Position numbers and translations under genes: made by a program. DNA of 30,723 nucleotides from positions 1 to 30,723 of the forward strand of contig JBPCOJ010000076.1 of assembly GCA_051000345.1 (NCBI GenBank). The letters run 5' to 3'. Shown here one piece after another: positions 1 through 8,427 of this stretch. Below the pieces are notes generated by a model, which was given only the letters and a program-made list of their open reading frames with translations, was not told the origin of the DNA and ran no database searches. Every line of letters begins with the position of its first letter. Positions within the stretch are counted from its first letter, which is position 1. The stretch comes from JBHENC01 sp051000345 (lineage in GTDB: Bacteria > Acidobacteriota > Blastocatellia > Pyrinomonadales > Pyrinomonadaceae).

Positions 1-746
1 GCGTATTGTCCCTGATCTTCGAGGACGCGGGCGAGTCCCGTGTGGGCTTCGGGTTGAAGGCCACGCGCTTCGCGGATCGAGCGGCGGAAGGCTGTAACGG
101 CTCCCGCAGGATCGGCGTCTTCACGCAGAATGCGGCCTTCGACGGCGGAGGCTTCCGGGTAAACGGGGCGCGTGCGGCGCGCTGCGGCAATTTCTGCGAG
201 CGCGGCGTTGTAATCGTTTAAGTCGAGCAAGACGCGCGCGAGGCCGACGCGTGCCGCAGGATGCGCGGGACGCAATCGAAGCGCGCGCTCGTAAGCTGCC
301 TTCGCCGCTTGCTTGGATTCGTCGTCGCGTGCCTTCTCGCGCAGCGCTTCGGCTTCCTGAAAAGCGAGTTCGGCGGCGTCCGTCGTGCGCGTGAGCTTGA
401 TTGTGATGATGCCGCGTTGTGCTGGAAGCACGGGCAGCGTTCGTTCGCTGAAACCGGCGGCGCGCACGCGCAAGATATGGCGTCCGGGCAAGACTTTCGT
501 GATGTCGAGTTTGCCGGATTGATCGCTCACACCGCGCCGCACTTCGTCGAGCCAGACGATGGCTTGCGGTTCTGTGCGGATGGTGATCGAGCGCGGCGAA
601 ACGTTTGTTGTCGAAGCCGGACGCGCACGCCGCTTTTGCGCGTGGGCAAGAAAAGTATTAGACGATGCAATAAGAAGCACGGCGAGCGCAAGCGAAGAAG
701 CAGCGCGTGTGGCTGAAACGAAATTTATATTCATAGTCAAGTTCAT
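1..746 (-). CDS. PEGA-domain / TPR-repeat exported protein (C-terminus beyond window)
   Basis: The frame stays open from an ATG at 746 to the left edge, so the gene is partial (about 248 codons seen). A second in-frame ATG lies at 734; I prefer 746 because GAGAG sits about 7 nt upstream of it. The N-terminus has a signal-peptide-like stretch (SLALAVLLIASS) ending near AHAQ. Next comes a PEGA-like beta domain at roughly residues 48-108 (ITIRTEPQAIVWLDE, GRHILRVRAAGF). After that are alanine-rich helical repeats of TPR type (AYERALRLRPAHPAARVGLA, then NDYNAALAEI). PEGA domains are small surface or envelope modules and TPRs mediate protein contacts, so an envelope scaffold role is inferred. It starts 40 bp after the stop of the lytic transglycosylase gene and is probably co-transcribed with it. 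The exact function is unknown. Confidence 0.8.
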   Translation of the reverse strand, partial: MNLTMNINFVSATRAASSLALAVLLIASSNTFLAHAQKRRARPASTTNVSPRSITIRTEPQAIVWLDEVRRGVSDQSGKLDITKVLPGRHILRVRAAGFSERTLPVLPAQRGIITIKLTRTTDAAELAFQEAEALREKARDDESKQAAKAAYERALRLRPAHPAARVGLARVLLDLNDYNAALAEIAAARRTRPVYPEASAVEGRILREDADPAGAVTAFRRSIREARGLQPEAHTGLARVLEDQGQY

Positions 747-786
747 TAAATTCTCTCGCACGAATCAAGCAATGCGTAAAGCGTGT

Positions 787-3159
787 CTAATTTAACTCCT
801 CATCATCTTTGCCGCCTGTGCGACGCGGGCGCGTGAACTCGTTGGCGGGCTGCATCGCGGGTGCTGCGTTGTTGGGCGTGGAAGGCACGGCGCGCGTGCC
901 GACTATGGGGCGAAACTGTCCGTTGTCGTCGTAGAGGCGTTCGTATTGCAATCGGTTGCGGACGACGCCCTGCACGTAGCCGCGTGTTTCTTTGAAGGGG
1001 ATCGCTTCCGCCCATTCGTCTATTTCCAGAGGCAAGGTCGAGCGCCATTGCACGACGCGATTAGGGCCTGCGTTATAAGCGGCGGCAACGTATTCTATGC
1101 GCCCGAACTTATCGAGTTGATCGCGCATGTAAGCCGTGCCGAGTTGAATGTTAAGGCGCGGCTCAAAAAGTGATTCGGGCGTGATCGCGCGGTCTATGCC
1201 GTAACGTCTGGCGAGAATCGTCGCCGTCGGGATGAGCAGTTGCATCAGGCCGTAAGCGCTGGCGCTTGACCGCGCGCGTGGATCAAAGACGGTTTCCTGC
1301 CGTATGAGTCCGGCAACTTGATGCGGGTCTAGGCGGCGCAAGGTAGCTTGCTCTGTGATGATATTCCAGTAGTTGAGCGGATAAAAAACATCCCATTCGT
1401 CGCGCGTTAGTTCTTCGGGCTTCATCTGCGAATAGTCCGGATAGCTTTTCTTCAGCGCGTTCAAGGCTCCGACGTTATCGCCGCGCGTGCGAAGGATGCG
1501 TGCGATGGCGAGATTGATGCGCGGGCTATCGGGGGCGGCGGGCGAGACGTTGTTTAATTCATCGAGCGCGTAATCGTCGAAACCTATGTTCGAGAGTTGA
1601 TCGGCTTTCGTGAGCCGTTCATTGGCTTCCGGCGGCGCGGATTCTTCGGCGACGGAAACTGTTTGCAGATTGGCGACGGCGCGGTTGATGTTCGGGTTTT
1701 GCGAAGAATTGTTTTGGGAAGACGCGCCGCCGCCCTTGTTGCTGTTGATCGTATCGAGGCGCTGTTTGGCGAGATAGCCGTACCAGTTGGCGTCATAGCG
1801 CGATTGCATTGCCTGATAAAGAGCGCGCGCTTCGGCGAGCTTTCCGGCGCGTTCCGAATCGCGCGCCGCCCAGTATCCCGCGCGCCCGCGATTGTCAGTA
1901 TTTTTGTCTGCATACCCGGCGAGATGTTCCGTTAAGAGGCGCGACGATTCTTGATAATTTTTCGCTCCGTGCGCCGCCCACGCGAGTTCAAATTGCGCCT
2001 GCGCGACTTCGGCTCTGCCGGGATAGGCATCGACGGCGGCGCGGAAAAAATCGGATGCTTCGCTTGTGTTCTTCGCGCTGGCGGCAATCGTTCCGGTGTT
2101 GGTGAAGGCGCGCGGCGTCCAAGAGCTTTGCGGAAACGCGCGGCGTAGTTCATTGAGCGAGGCGCGTGCGGCGTCCCACTGGCGCGCGTTCGCGTAGGCT
2201 TGCGCGAGATAGTAGAGAGCCTGCGCGCGCAATTCGCCCGCGCTCGTTGGAACGCTGTTGAGGGCAGCGGCGGCATCGGCGTATCGTTTGGCGTTCGTGG
2301 CAGCGATGCCGCGACGAAGTTGCGCTTGCGGTGTGGCGGCGCTCGGAAAACGTGCGAAGGCTTCGGCGTAGGCGTTGGCGGCTTCCGCGTAGCGTTTGGC
2401 GTCGAAGAGTTTGCTTGCGCGCGTCGCGGCTTCCTCGGCGTTTGCGGGCGCGAGCGTGGAATTGAAGCGCGTGATTGCGCCCGCCGCTTCGTTGCTTTCA
2501 AGTGATGCGGGCGCGTAGAAATAAATGCGACGGTAGGCCGCAAGCGCGTGCGCAGTATCGGAAGCTTGCGCGTAAGCCTTCGCCGTGAGAAGCAGCGCGG
2601 CGGCGTTGTTTGTTTCCGCAAGGCTTTTGAGAAACAAAGGCACGGCGGCGGCTTGGTTTTCCTGCATCAGCAATTCGGCGTCGCGTAGTTGCGCAGTTGC
2701 GACGCGAAGCGATGCCGGGTAATCGCGCGCGAGTTGTTCGTAGGCGGCGCGTGCTTCCGTGCGGCGCGAGAGTTGTTCGAGGGCGCGGGCGCGCAGCAGT
2801 AATGCGTAATCGCCGAGCGCGGTTTGCGTGCGGATCGTGTTTGAATCGAGCAATGCGGCGGCGCTCGTCGCATCGTTGGCTTTGAGTTTGATTTGTGCGC
2901 GTAGAAGGCGCGCGAGTCCGGCGGCTTTCGAGTCGGGGTATTCGGCTTCGATGCGCGTCAATGTATCTTCGTTCGGAAGCACGCCGCCGCGCGTGAGTGA
3001 ACGTAAACGGGCGAGCGTTTCTGCTTCGCCCGCTTGCATTTGCGATTGGCGCAGCGTGCGGCAACTGGCGCTCATAAACGGCGCGATTGACATTCCCGCC
3101 GCGACGAAGATACTGACGACGATGAGCGCGAGGCGATGCTTGCGTAAATTGATGCTCAA
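787..3159 (-). CDS. Soluble lytic murein transglycosylase with TPR-like superhelix
   Basis: A 790-residue Slt70-type enzyme that would cleave the MurNAc-GlcNAc bond of peptidoglycan in the periplasm, forming 1,6-anhydro ends. It has an N-terminal membrane or signal segment (about residues 9-31), then a long alanine-rich TPR-like superhelix (about 40-590), then the SLT catalytic domain. The domain shows the catalytic Glu622 in RQETVFDP, YGLMQLL at about 636 and AAYNAGPN at about 693-700, all hallmark motifs of family 1 lytic transglycosylases. A polar tail follows from about residue 745. The only workable upstream start is a TTG at 3159: AAGGAG lies 12 nt upstream and an in-frame stop lies just before. 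The first internal ATG (residue 23) would break the signal segment. It is clustered with the PEGA/TPR gene downstream. Confidence 0.9.
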   Translation of the reverse strand: MSINLRKHRLALIVVSIFVAAGMSIAPFMSASCRTLRQSQMQAGEAETLARLRSLTRGGVLPNEDTLTRIEAEYPDSKAAGLARLLRAQIKLKANDATSAAALLDSNTIRTQTALGDYALLLRARALEQLSRRTEARAAYEQLARDYPASLRVATAQLRDAELLMQENQAAAVPLFLKSLAETNNAAALLLTAKAYAQASDTAHALAAYRRIYFYAPASLESNEAAGAITRFNSTLAPANAEEAATRASKLFDAKRYAEAANAYAEAFARFPSAATPQAQLRRGIAATNAKRYADAAAALNSVPTSAGELRAQALYYLAQAYANARQWDAARASLNELRRAFPQSSWTPRAFTNTGTIAASAKNTSEASDFFRAAVDAYPGRAEVAQAQFELAWAAHGAKNYQESSRLLTEHLAGYADKNTDNRGRAGYWAARDSERAGKLAEARALYQAMQSRYDANWYGYLAKQRLDTINSNKGGGASSQNNSSQNPNINRAVANLQTVSVAEESAPPEANERLTKADQLSNIGFDDYALDELNNVSPAAPDSPRINLAIARILRTRGDNVGALNALKKSYPDYSQMKPEELTRDEWDVFYPLNYWNIITEQATLRRLDPHQVAGLIRQETVFDPRARSSASAYGLMQLLIPTATILARRYGIDRAITPESLFEPRLNIQLGTAYMRDQLDKFGRIEYVAAAYNAGPNRVVQWRSTLPLEIDEWAEAIPFKETRGYVQGVVRNRLQYERLYDDNGQFRPIVGTRAVPSTPNNAAPAMQPANEFTRPRRTGGKDDEELN

Positions 3160-3490
3160 GAGAATTACATGCTCCTTCTATGAAAGCGATTTCGGGAGAT
3201 GAAATAAAAAGTCAGCAAAGTTTCGGCGGCGCGCTTCGCGTACAGGCGGGAAGAAAAGCGCTTCGACGAAAAGAAATTTGCGCTCGGATTGAAAGATTTA
3301 CAAGCGGCTTGCGAACGAGGCTTGGATGCTCGCGTAGACGAATGGCGTTTGCCGCATGACGATTGCATTGCTTCTGCGCATCGAACTTGCGCGTTGCGCC
3401 TGCGCCTCGCGTTTCAGATAAAAACGAACGCCGGTAGCTGCCGTGTATAACGAACGACAGCACCGGCGTTTCGCTTTCCGGTTGTTTGCC
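3160..3490. other. Intergenic region upstream of the transglycosylase gene
   Basis: The 331 bases hold the terminator of the GAF gene at the right end and the AAGGAG ribosome site of the transglycosylase at the left end. Short open frames occur on both strands, but their products are arginine/serine-rich and show no domain. I see no convincing promoter hexamers, although one must lie here if the transglycosylase gene is transcribed independently. Confidence 0.5.
3417..3470 (-). terminator. Rho-independent terminator after the GAF-protein gene
   Basis: A perfect 9-bp stem (AACGCCGGT at 3427-3435 with ACCGGCGTT at 3462-3470) is extended inward by a further imperfect GCTG/CAGC stretch. Read on the minus strand it is followed within two bases by five T residues (A run at 3420-3424). 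It lies about 20 bp after the stop codon at 3491, in the right orientation to end the GAF transcript. Confidence 0.8.
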
Positions 3491-4915
3491 TTAAGCGGAA
3501 ACAGTTGCGCCGGGATAGCCGTCGCCGAGTTTCGCTTCGTCTCCTTCGGCGAGCGTATCGACGAGTTCCTGATGAAAATAATCGTAGCGCGCGGCGACGG
3601 GCGGCTGTATGCGTTTGTCGTACATGTCGCGTGAGCGGTCTATGTCTTCGCGCAGCCGTCCGTAGATGTCGCTTGCGTCGCGCCCCTCACGCACCTTCTG
3701 TTCGTTGTAAAGTTTGATTTCGGAAACGAGCAGGCGCGCAAAGCGGCGCGCGGCGTTGTGCAGCGGGCGTTCTTCGTCGCTTACTTCGACGGGGAAATCC
3801 GCGTCCTTGCCGCTGCCGTAGCGTCGGCTGGTGGCGAGCGGCGAAGCGGCGGACGAAGCGGGAGCCGGAACGGGCGCATCGATCTGCGAAGCGGATTGCG
3901 GCGCGGCTGCGTCATGGGATGGTGGCGCGCTTTGGTATGTTTGCGAATCGAAGCCTGCTGGCACGGCTTCCTCTGCTGTCGGCGGCGGCGCGACGCTGGC
4001 GGGCGAAGCAGTCGCTTCGTCAAACTGCGGCGCGGTTGTCGGCGCTTCATTCGATGTCGGCGCGTTGAGGTCTGTTGTTTGTCCGCCTGTGGGAATGAAT
4101 GGCTTGGCGGCGGTTGCAGATTTGACGAAGGGGGTTGGTTCGTATCGCGCGGGACGCTCGACGGGCGCGGAGCGCGTCACGGCAAGTAGTTCGACGGCCA
4201 TGCCTGCGACGCGCACAAGCGTTTCGATGGCTTCAAGGTTAATTGCGTCGGCGTCTAATTGGGCGCTGTCGGCGTAAAGCACGGCGACGGTTTTATCGCG
4301 GACGACGAGCGGCACGGCGACAAGGCGCGGCGGCGGTTCGCTGCCGAGCTTGTCTAACAGCAAGTTGTCTTCGGTGTACGCGCCCGGCAAGACGCTGGCG
4401 GTGGCGCGCGATTCGTAAACGCCTTTGACGGGAGTATCGGCGGTGAGCGGCAAAATGATGTTGCGCACGGCGTCGTCGCCGATGGAGCCTTCAAGCCCGC
4501 GCGCGCGCCAGCCGACAGCCTGATCGTTTTTGATTAAAAAGAAGATGACGCGCGGAGCGTAGGCGGCGGCGCGATTAACGAGCGTGCCGAGAATTTCCGC
4601 CTGCGAGCGCTGGTTGTCGATGTCGTCGATGGCTGATTTGAGAATCGCCATGTCGCTCGAAGCCTTGGCGTGCGTGGATTCTTGGGCGACTTCTTCGATG
4701 CCCGCTTCGTGCGCGGCGCGCAAATGTTCGGCGACGGCGACGGCGACACTTGTATCCGATTGCGTCTCGCTTTTTGAACGCTCGAGCAAGCGCGTGAAGG
4801 TTTCGTTGAACTGACTTTGAAGGCGTGCAATCTCTTCTTGCAAGCCGTTCAGACGTGAATCGACGTAGCCGTCAATGCGCGCGCGTAAACTTTTTTCCAG
4901 TTCTTCGCTGGCCAC
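3491..4915 (-). CDS. Coiled-coil / GAF-domain protein of unknown role
   Basis: I do not recognise a named gene. The start chosen is a GTG at 4915 with AAAGGA about 10 nt upstream; a frame-open TTG at 4957 lacks such a site. That gives 474 residues. The N-terminal 60 or so residues are a charged coiled coil. Residues about 80-245 resemble a GAF domain, including the terminal strand pattern VAVPLVVRDKTVAVLYADS. A Pro/Ala/Thr-rich low-complexity linker covers about 255-370, and a conserved-looking helical C-terminus (ARRFARLLVSEIKLYNEQK, then REDIDRSRDMYDKRI) ends the protein. No kinase, HTH or cyclase domain is visible, so it may be a cytoplasmic sensor or adaptor. It is flanked by its own promoter (5077-5106) and terminator, so it is likely monocistronic. 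Confidence 0.75.
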   Translation of the reverse strand: MASEELEKSLRARIDGYVDSRLNGLQEEIARLQSQFNETFTRLLERSKSETQSDTSVAVAVAEHLRAAHEAGIEEVAQESTHAKASSDMAILKSAIDDIDNQRSQAEILGTLVNRAAAYAPRVIFFLIKNDQAVGWRARGLEGSIGDDAVRNIILPLTADTPVKGVYESRATASVLPGAYTEDNLLLDKLGSEPPPRLVAVPLVVRDKTVAVLYADSAQLDADAINLEAIETLVRVAGMAVELLAVTRSAPVERPARYEPTPFVKSATAAKPFIPTGGQTTDLNAPTSNEAPTTAPQFDEATASPASVAPPPTAEEAVPAGFDSQTYQSAPPSHDAAAPQSASQIDAPVPAPASSAASPLATSRRYGSGKDADFPVEVSDEERPLHNAARRFARLLVSEIKLYNEQKVREGRDASDIYGRLREDIDRSRDMYDKRIQPPVAARYDYFHQELVDTLAEGDEAKLGDGYPGATVSA

Positions 4916-5076
4916 AGGTTTGTTGTCCTTTCGCTCTTCGTGCGGCGCGCGTCTCAACGGTTCGCGCCGTCATTTTCTATTATGGAATCAATTGTGAAAT
5001 CTTCTGTGAAAAAGGCGTTCGATGCGTTGCCGGAAGATGCGCGCGCCTTATTTGGCGGCGCGCGGCTTCGCGCCGG

Positions 5077-5106
5077 ATTATGAACGGGCGCGCGGAAGAG
5101 TGTCAA
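5077..5106 (-). promoter_or_regulatory. Sigma70-type promoter of the GAF-protein gene
   Basis: On the minus strand a perfect TTGACA (5101-5106) is followed by an 18-bp spacer and CATAAT (5077-5082). A GC-rich dyad (GGCGCG / CGCGCC, about 5057-5075) lies directly downstream in the leader. The coding start follows about 160 bp later. This promoter also marks the boundary of the AT-richer accessory island to its right. Confidence 0.65.
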
Positions 5107-5172
5107 GCAACTCTTTAACTTGGTGGTGGGTCAGTTTGAAACTTGATTCAAGAAATCAAATAGAACGATGGT

Positions 5173-5775
5173 TCAGCCTCTATCTTCTGATTCTCTAATT
5201 CTGGTTAAATGGACAGCGAGTTTGAAAAGGAATACATAAAAACCGTAGTTACTTAACGAAAACAACCGCAAGCTGATTACACTTTCCGGTGACAGGTAAC
5301 CGACATCACAACTGTTTAGATTATCAAGCAGCACAACACAATCTTCTGGCAAGCTTCCGCCTTTTGGTAAGAAGAATATGCTGGTAATCCATTGCTTGCG
5401 GATTTCTTTTATGTGCGTGTCTATGCGGCTTTCCGGTATTGAATTTCGTCTAAGCAGAGTTATGTAATTTGATAATTTAACAATTGGACAGTATGCAATT
5501 TTAGGGGAAAGCAGGCGGGCGTTAGAGAAACTTGTATCGCAGGTGTTAGAGATAACCATTGCCGGACCCTTTCTGATCGTAGTATCCGGCAACTTAATTA
5601 TCAATACTTCTTTAAGACCGTCACCCTGAAAAACATCGCCCTTGCTTGCCAGCACCTCTGTGTATAGTCTCTTGAGGTTTTCAGGAAAATCTTTAATGTC
5701 GTTGAAAAGGTTGGCCTGCGCGTCGGGAGAGAGGTATTTCGGCAGATATTGCTTAAAATCCTCAAAATGGCTCAT
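5173..5775 (-). CDS. Unknown 200-residue protein, last gene of the TIGR04255 cassette
   Basis: I cannot assign a function. The protein has a short helical N-terminus. A probable beta-rich core contains QGD, then GPAMVISNTCD (about residues 71-81) and CPIVKL about 15 residues later. The spacing of a Ser-x-x-Cys-Asp turn followed by a hydrophobic Pro-Ile strand resembles uncharacterised proteins found on mobile elements; this is an impression from memory. The C-terminal part (SNYGFYVFLFKLAVHL) is hydrophobic and may pack as a helix. Its ATG overlaps the end of the 104-residue gene by 14 bp, so translational coupling is likely. Base composition is clearly more AT-rich than in the flanking genes, consistent with horizontal transfer. 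Confidence 0.7.
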   Translation of the reverse strand: MSHFEDFKQYLPKYLSPDAQANLFNDIKDFPENLKRLYTEVLASKGDVFQGDGLKEVLIIKLPDTTIRKGPAMVISNTCDTSFSNARLLSPKIAYCPIVKLSNYITLLRRNSIPESRIDTHIKEIRKQWITSIFFLPKGGSLPEDCVVLLDNLNSCDVGYLSPESVISLRLFSLSNYGFYVFLFKLAVHLTRIRESEDRG

Positions 5776-6076
5776 ACATTTCCCAGAACTGCTCGCTAGT
5801 TATCCTCGCAATATCCGCATCTACATCCTTTGTGTTTTCAAGCAGATTTGCAGCAAAGGTTTGGATAATTTGCATTTGCTGCTGTTCCTCTGAAAGGGGG
5901 TCAGCCAACCTGTAATACTGATTACCAACATTTGTATATGCCCTATTGTAGCCACTCTCTTGCTGATGGACGGTGTAGTTTGCTGCGGGTAACAGCGTTA
6001 CCGCCAAAAGGGGCAGGACACGCAGCAATCCTGTTGTTTGTTGCGGAAGATTTCCACCAGTCCAAATTAGTTCCAT
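5762..6076 (-). CDS. Unknown 104-residue protein, middle gene of the TIGR04255 cassette
   Basis: No family was recognised. The ATG at 6076 has GGAGA 8-9 nt upstream. Residues about 16-31 (GLLRVLPLLAVTLLPA) are hydrophobic and could be a membrane anchor or signal segment. The middle is Tyr/Asn/Gln-rich (NRAYTNVGNQYYRLADP) and the C-terminal half is a charged amphipathic helix (SEEQQQMQIIQTFAANLLE). It lies 14 bp after the TIGR04255-like gene and overlaps the following gene by 14 bp, so all three should form one transcript. A small partner, antitoxin-like or membrane-tethering subunit is conceivable but unproven. Confidence 0.65.
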   Translation of the reverse strand: MELIWTGGNLPQQTTGLLRVLPLLAVTLLPAANYTVHQQESGYNRAYTNVGNQYYRLADPLSEEQQQMQIIQTFAANLLENTKDVDADIARITSEQFWEMYEPF

Positions 6077-6090
6077 GATCGTGTCTCCAT

Positions 6091-6822
6091 TTAGTAAACC
6101 GGATTCAGTGTGTCTAAGAACTCAGGTTTCAATAAATTGAAAAACAAATCCTTTTGAGTATGATGCCCCTGTTCTAAAAGCGCGTCTACTTCCTGAAAGA
6201 ATTGTTCACTGGTCTGCCCGCCCACCGCAGTGTTAGACATATCTATATCAATTATCGAACCCACTCTGGCGGGTGCGTTAGCCGCCTCAACAGTCATATT
6301 ATTTCCTACCTGTAAATGACAATCGAAATTATCTCTCTTGAGTAAAGTGCGAACAAAAGTCTGTTCTGTAACAGCGTTCTCACCATACATAGATAATTGA
6401 ACGTTAATGTTCTTGAAAATATCACCTTCAAAAAAATCAATGTATCTTATGCCAACCCTAGAAATCCTACTAATGAAGTTCAATGTATTTATCTTGCTAA
6501 ACACCATATAAATCTCTGACTTGTAGGCGTTCCATCCTGAATATTCTTTGCCTAGCACCACTGAAAGAACTTTAGGACCAATTTGGAGAGAGTAATTATC
6601 TCTATGCAAACGATGGTGTGGTTGAAAAATCAGATTAGGGTCTTGAGTACGAATAAATTCAGGTATCTGGAGTATGGGTAATTGTTCTACTTTAGGATAA
6701 GAACTATTCAGCGCATTATAAACTACACCAAAAATCGCTTCAGGAGGCAATACGGATTCAAAGCGAATCTCTACAACCACTTGTTCAATAGGACATGGAG
6801 TTATCTTTTTTGGTAATTGCAT
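6091..6822 (-). CDS. TIGR04255-like family protein
   Basis: This 243-residue protein matches the pattern I know for TIGR04255. It opens with a short lead into CPIEQVVVEIRFE and continues with a strand-rich middle (YSLQIGPKVLSVVLGKEYSGW, about residues 76-96). It then has ISRVGIRYIDFFEG and an acidic C-terminal helical end (EQFFQEVDALLEQGHHTQKDLFF). The family is sporadically distributed, its biochemical role is not established, and such genes tend to sit in variable genome regions. The ribosome site is weak. It is the promoter-proximal gene of a tight three-gene cassette directly beside an insertion sequence. The gene is AT-rich compared with the surrounding chromosome. Confidence 0.7.
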   Translation of the reverse strand: MQLPKKITPCPIEQVVVEIRFESVLPPEAIFGVVYNALNSSYPKVEQLPILQIPEFIRTQDPNLIFQPHHRLHRDNYSLQIGPKVLSVVLGKEYSGWNAYKSEIYMVFSKINTLNFISRISRVGIRYIDFFEGDIFKNINVQLSMYGENAVTEQTFVRTLLKRDNFDCHLQVGNNMTVEAANAPARVGSIIDIDMSNTAVGGQTSEQFFQEVDALLEQGHHTQKDLFFNLLKPEFLDTLNPVY

Positions 6823-6945
6823 GTAAGAACCATCAGCCAGAAAAAGTTTATCATAGTTTCAATAAAGTGCATCTGAGCCAAGACCACTATACATGATGAG
6901 AAATCAGGGATACCCTAAAACGAGCGAGAGTTTACCTGATACTAA

Positions 6946-8398
6946 GCTCGACTTTATCCAATTAAGCGGCATAGCACAGCGTGTCTGTTAAGCGTTCTAT
7001 GAATGCACGCGGTATTTTTATCATCTCCACTTCGGTTTTTGATGTCTGAAAATGCTGAGATGCCCATAAATAACGCCTGACTGCCGCTATCGCATCAGAG
7101 AATGTGGCAACTTCCTTTTCGTACCAAGCTGCGCTTCTTGTCGTGAGCCTCTTCTCTTTAGCCAACTCTTGCGCAAGCATCGTCACTATCGAATACATTC
7201 CCAAAAGAGATGGCGTGGTTCTCATGATCGCTTTGTCTGACCATTGCCTTTGCGTTTCAATTCCAAGATGACGACGCGCTTCTTCAAAAGTCACTTCGAG
7301 CTGCCATCGCTTGGTAAACCATTTGATAATTTGTTGCGACTCTGCCTCCAGCTTAGTGCAGAGCAAAGCTTGGGCGTCAAACTTACCCTGTGGGTCACGA
7401 ATCAACACCCATCGAATTGGGACTGCCTCTTTACCTGTGTGATACCAAACACAAGTTCCACTTGTGATTTCCACCTCGCGCTCACCACACCCATACCATT
7501 CTTTAATTGAAACTTTCTCCCATTTGGTTTTGGAACTCTGGGCCGCTTGTTGCAATGTCGCAAGACGTTTCCCTTTCTTGCGCGGTCGCCCAAGTTGTCC
7601 CTTCTTTCTCTGAGGCGCAGGCTCATACAATGCCGCGTCCAGTCTTAACCTTGTGACAACTGTGACCTTCTCTTTGACAGCCGAAAGCAGCTCCAGCGCA
7701 GCAAAACTACTGTCGGCCACGACTACTATCTTGCGCCCCACTAGCCAACGGGCTATCAACAAAAGCGATTGTCTTGCTCGATCCGTCAGTTTCCGATGCC
7801 GAACGCCACGCTCTTCATCGTATCTTTCGGATGGACAGAGAACACTGAGAAACGGCAACGCCCAAACCTTTTGAGCAAACGGAACCTTCACCAACAGCAT
7901 GAAACAGAGCCAACGTAAACCACTCGCTTTCACAAAATGAGAATGTGATGAACGCACCGGGTCGAGATTATTCCCTTTGGCCTTGATCTTCTCACCTCGC
8001 CGACGTTCTATCGTGTCGTCCATCCCAATCAGAATCACTCCATAAGGAATAAATACTTTGACGAGAAGTCCCAGCAAGATACGAGCCGCCTCTAATGAAC
8101 TCCACTCATCACGATTCAAGACACGATGATAGTTTTGAAAGTTCTGCTCATCGGACTTGCCCATTACACGCAAAGCCGAAGCCACGGTGCGTGACGCAGG
8201 TGAAAGAATAGCTCCTTGAATCAGAACTTGAACATGACGAAAAACAGGCTTGGTAAAGAGCGGAGCAAATGCTATAACGATGCTCAACAACTCGCAGGGC
8301 ATGGTAAGTCTCCTGTGACTCTTTCTTGGTCGAAATCAGTCAATCAACTTACTGCCCTGCGTTCTCTTTTTCAAAGATCAAAATGGATAAAGTCGAGC
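6946..8398 (-). mobile_element. Complete IS701/IS4-like insertion sequence (about 1.45 kb)
   Basis: The element is bounded by perfect 15-bp inverted repeats, GCTCGACTTTATCCA at 6946-6960 and its complement at 8384-8398, around one intact transposase gene. The flanking tetranucleotides are CTAA on the left and TTAA on the right. Both fit the YTAR-type target known for IS701 but differ by one base, so either the duplication has decayed or the outer copies have recombined. It sits about 30 bp beyond the stop of the endonuclease III gene. A second copy of its left end lies at 30546. Confidence 0.9.
6962..8302 (-). CDS. DDE transposase of the IS701/IS4-like element
   Basis: An intact 446-residue transposase. 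The likely catalytic triad is Asp95/96 in GMDDT, Asp197 in VVVADSSFAALEL and Glu336 or Glu340 in EVTFEEARRHLG. Further family landmarks are VRSSHSHFVKASGLRW at about 116-131, CPSERY at about 156-161 and ETQRQWSDKAI. The ATG at 8302 has AGGAG 8 nt upstream. The gene fills the element almost entirely and its stop lies just inside the left inverted repeat. There is no frameshift or missing catalytic residue, so the element could still be active. The family is firm; the split between IS4 and IS701 is less certain. Confidence 0.92.
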   Translation of the reverse strand: MPCELLSIVIAFAPLFTKPVFRHVQVLIQGAILSPASRTVASALRVMGKSDEQNFQNYHRVLNRDEWSSLEAARILLGLLVKVFIPYGVILIGMDDTIERRRGEKIKAKGNNLDPVRSSHSHFVKASGLRWLCFMLLVKVPFAQKVWALPFLSVLCPSERYDEERGVRHRKLTDRARQSLLLIARWLVGRKIVVVADSSFAALELLSAVKEKVTVVTRLRLDAALYEPAPQRKKGQLGRPRKKGKRLATLQQAAQSSKTKWEKVSIKEWYGCGEREVEITSGTCVWYHTGKEAVPIRWVLIRDPQGKFDAQALLCTKLEAESQQIIKWFTKRWQLEVTFEEARRHLGIETQRQWSDKAIMRTTPSLLGMYSIVTMLAQELAKEKRLTTRSAAWYEKEVATFSDAIAAVRRYLWASQHFQTSKTEVEMIKIPRAFIERLTDTLCYAA

Positions 8399-8427
8399 TT
8401 AAGGCAATGATTTATTAACCTTATTGC

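Noticed and set aside
1584..2621. Long open frames in alternative minus-strand frames inside the transglycosylase gene
   Set aside because: The products are Arg/Pro/Ser-rich with no domain and lie wholly inside a gene with clear motifs; high GC makes such shadows common.
3165..3463. Short minus-strand frames in the gap before the transglycosylase
   Set aside because: Basic, low-complexity products, overlap with the terminator, and no ribosome site.
4916..4957. TTG start at 4957 for the GAF protein
   Set aside because: It has no ribosome site, while the GTG at 4915 has AAAGGA at a suitable distance and the extra 14 residues are strongly basic/acidic filler.
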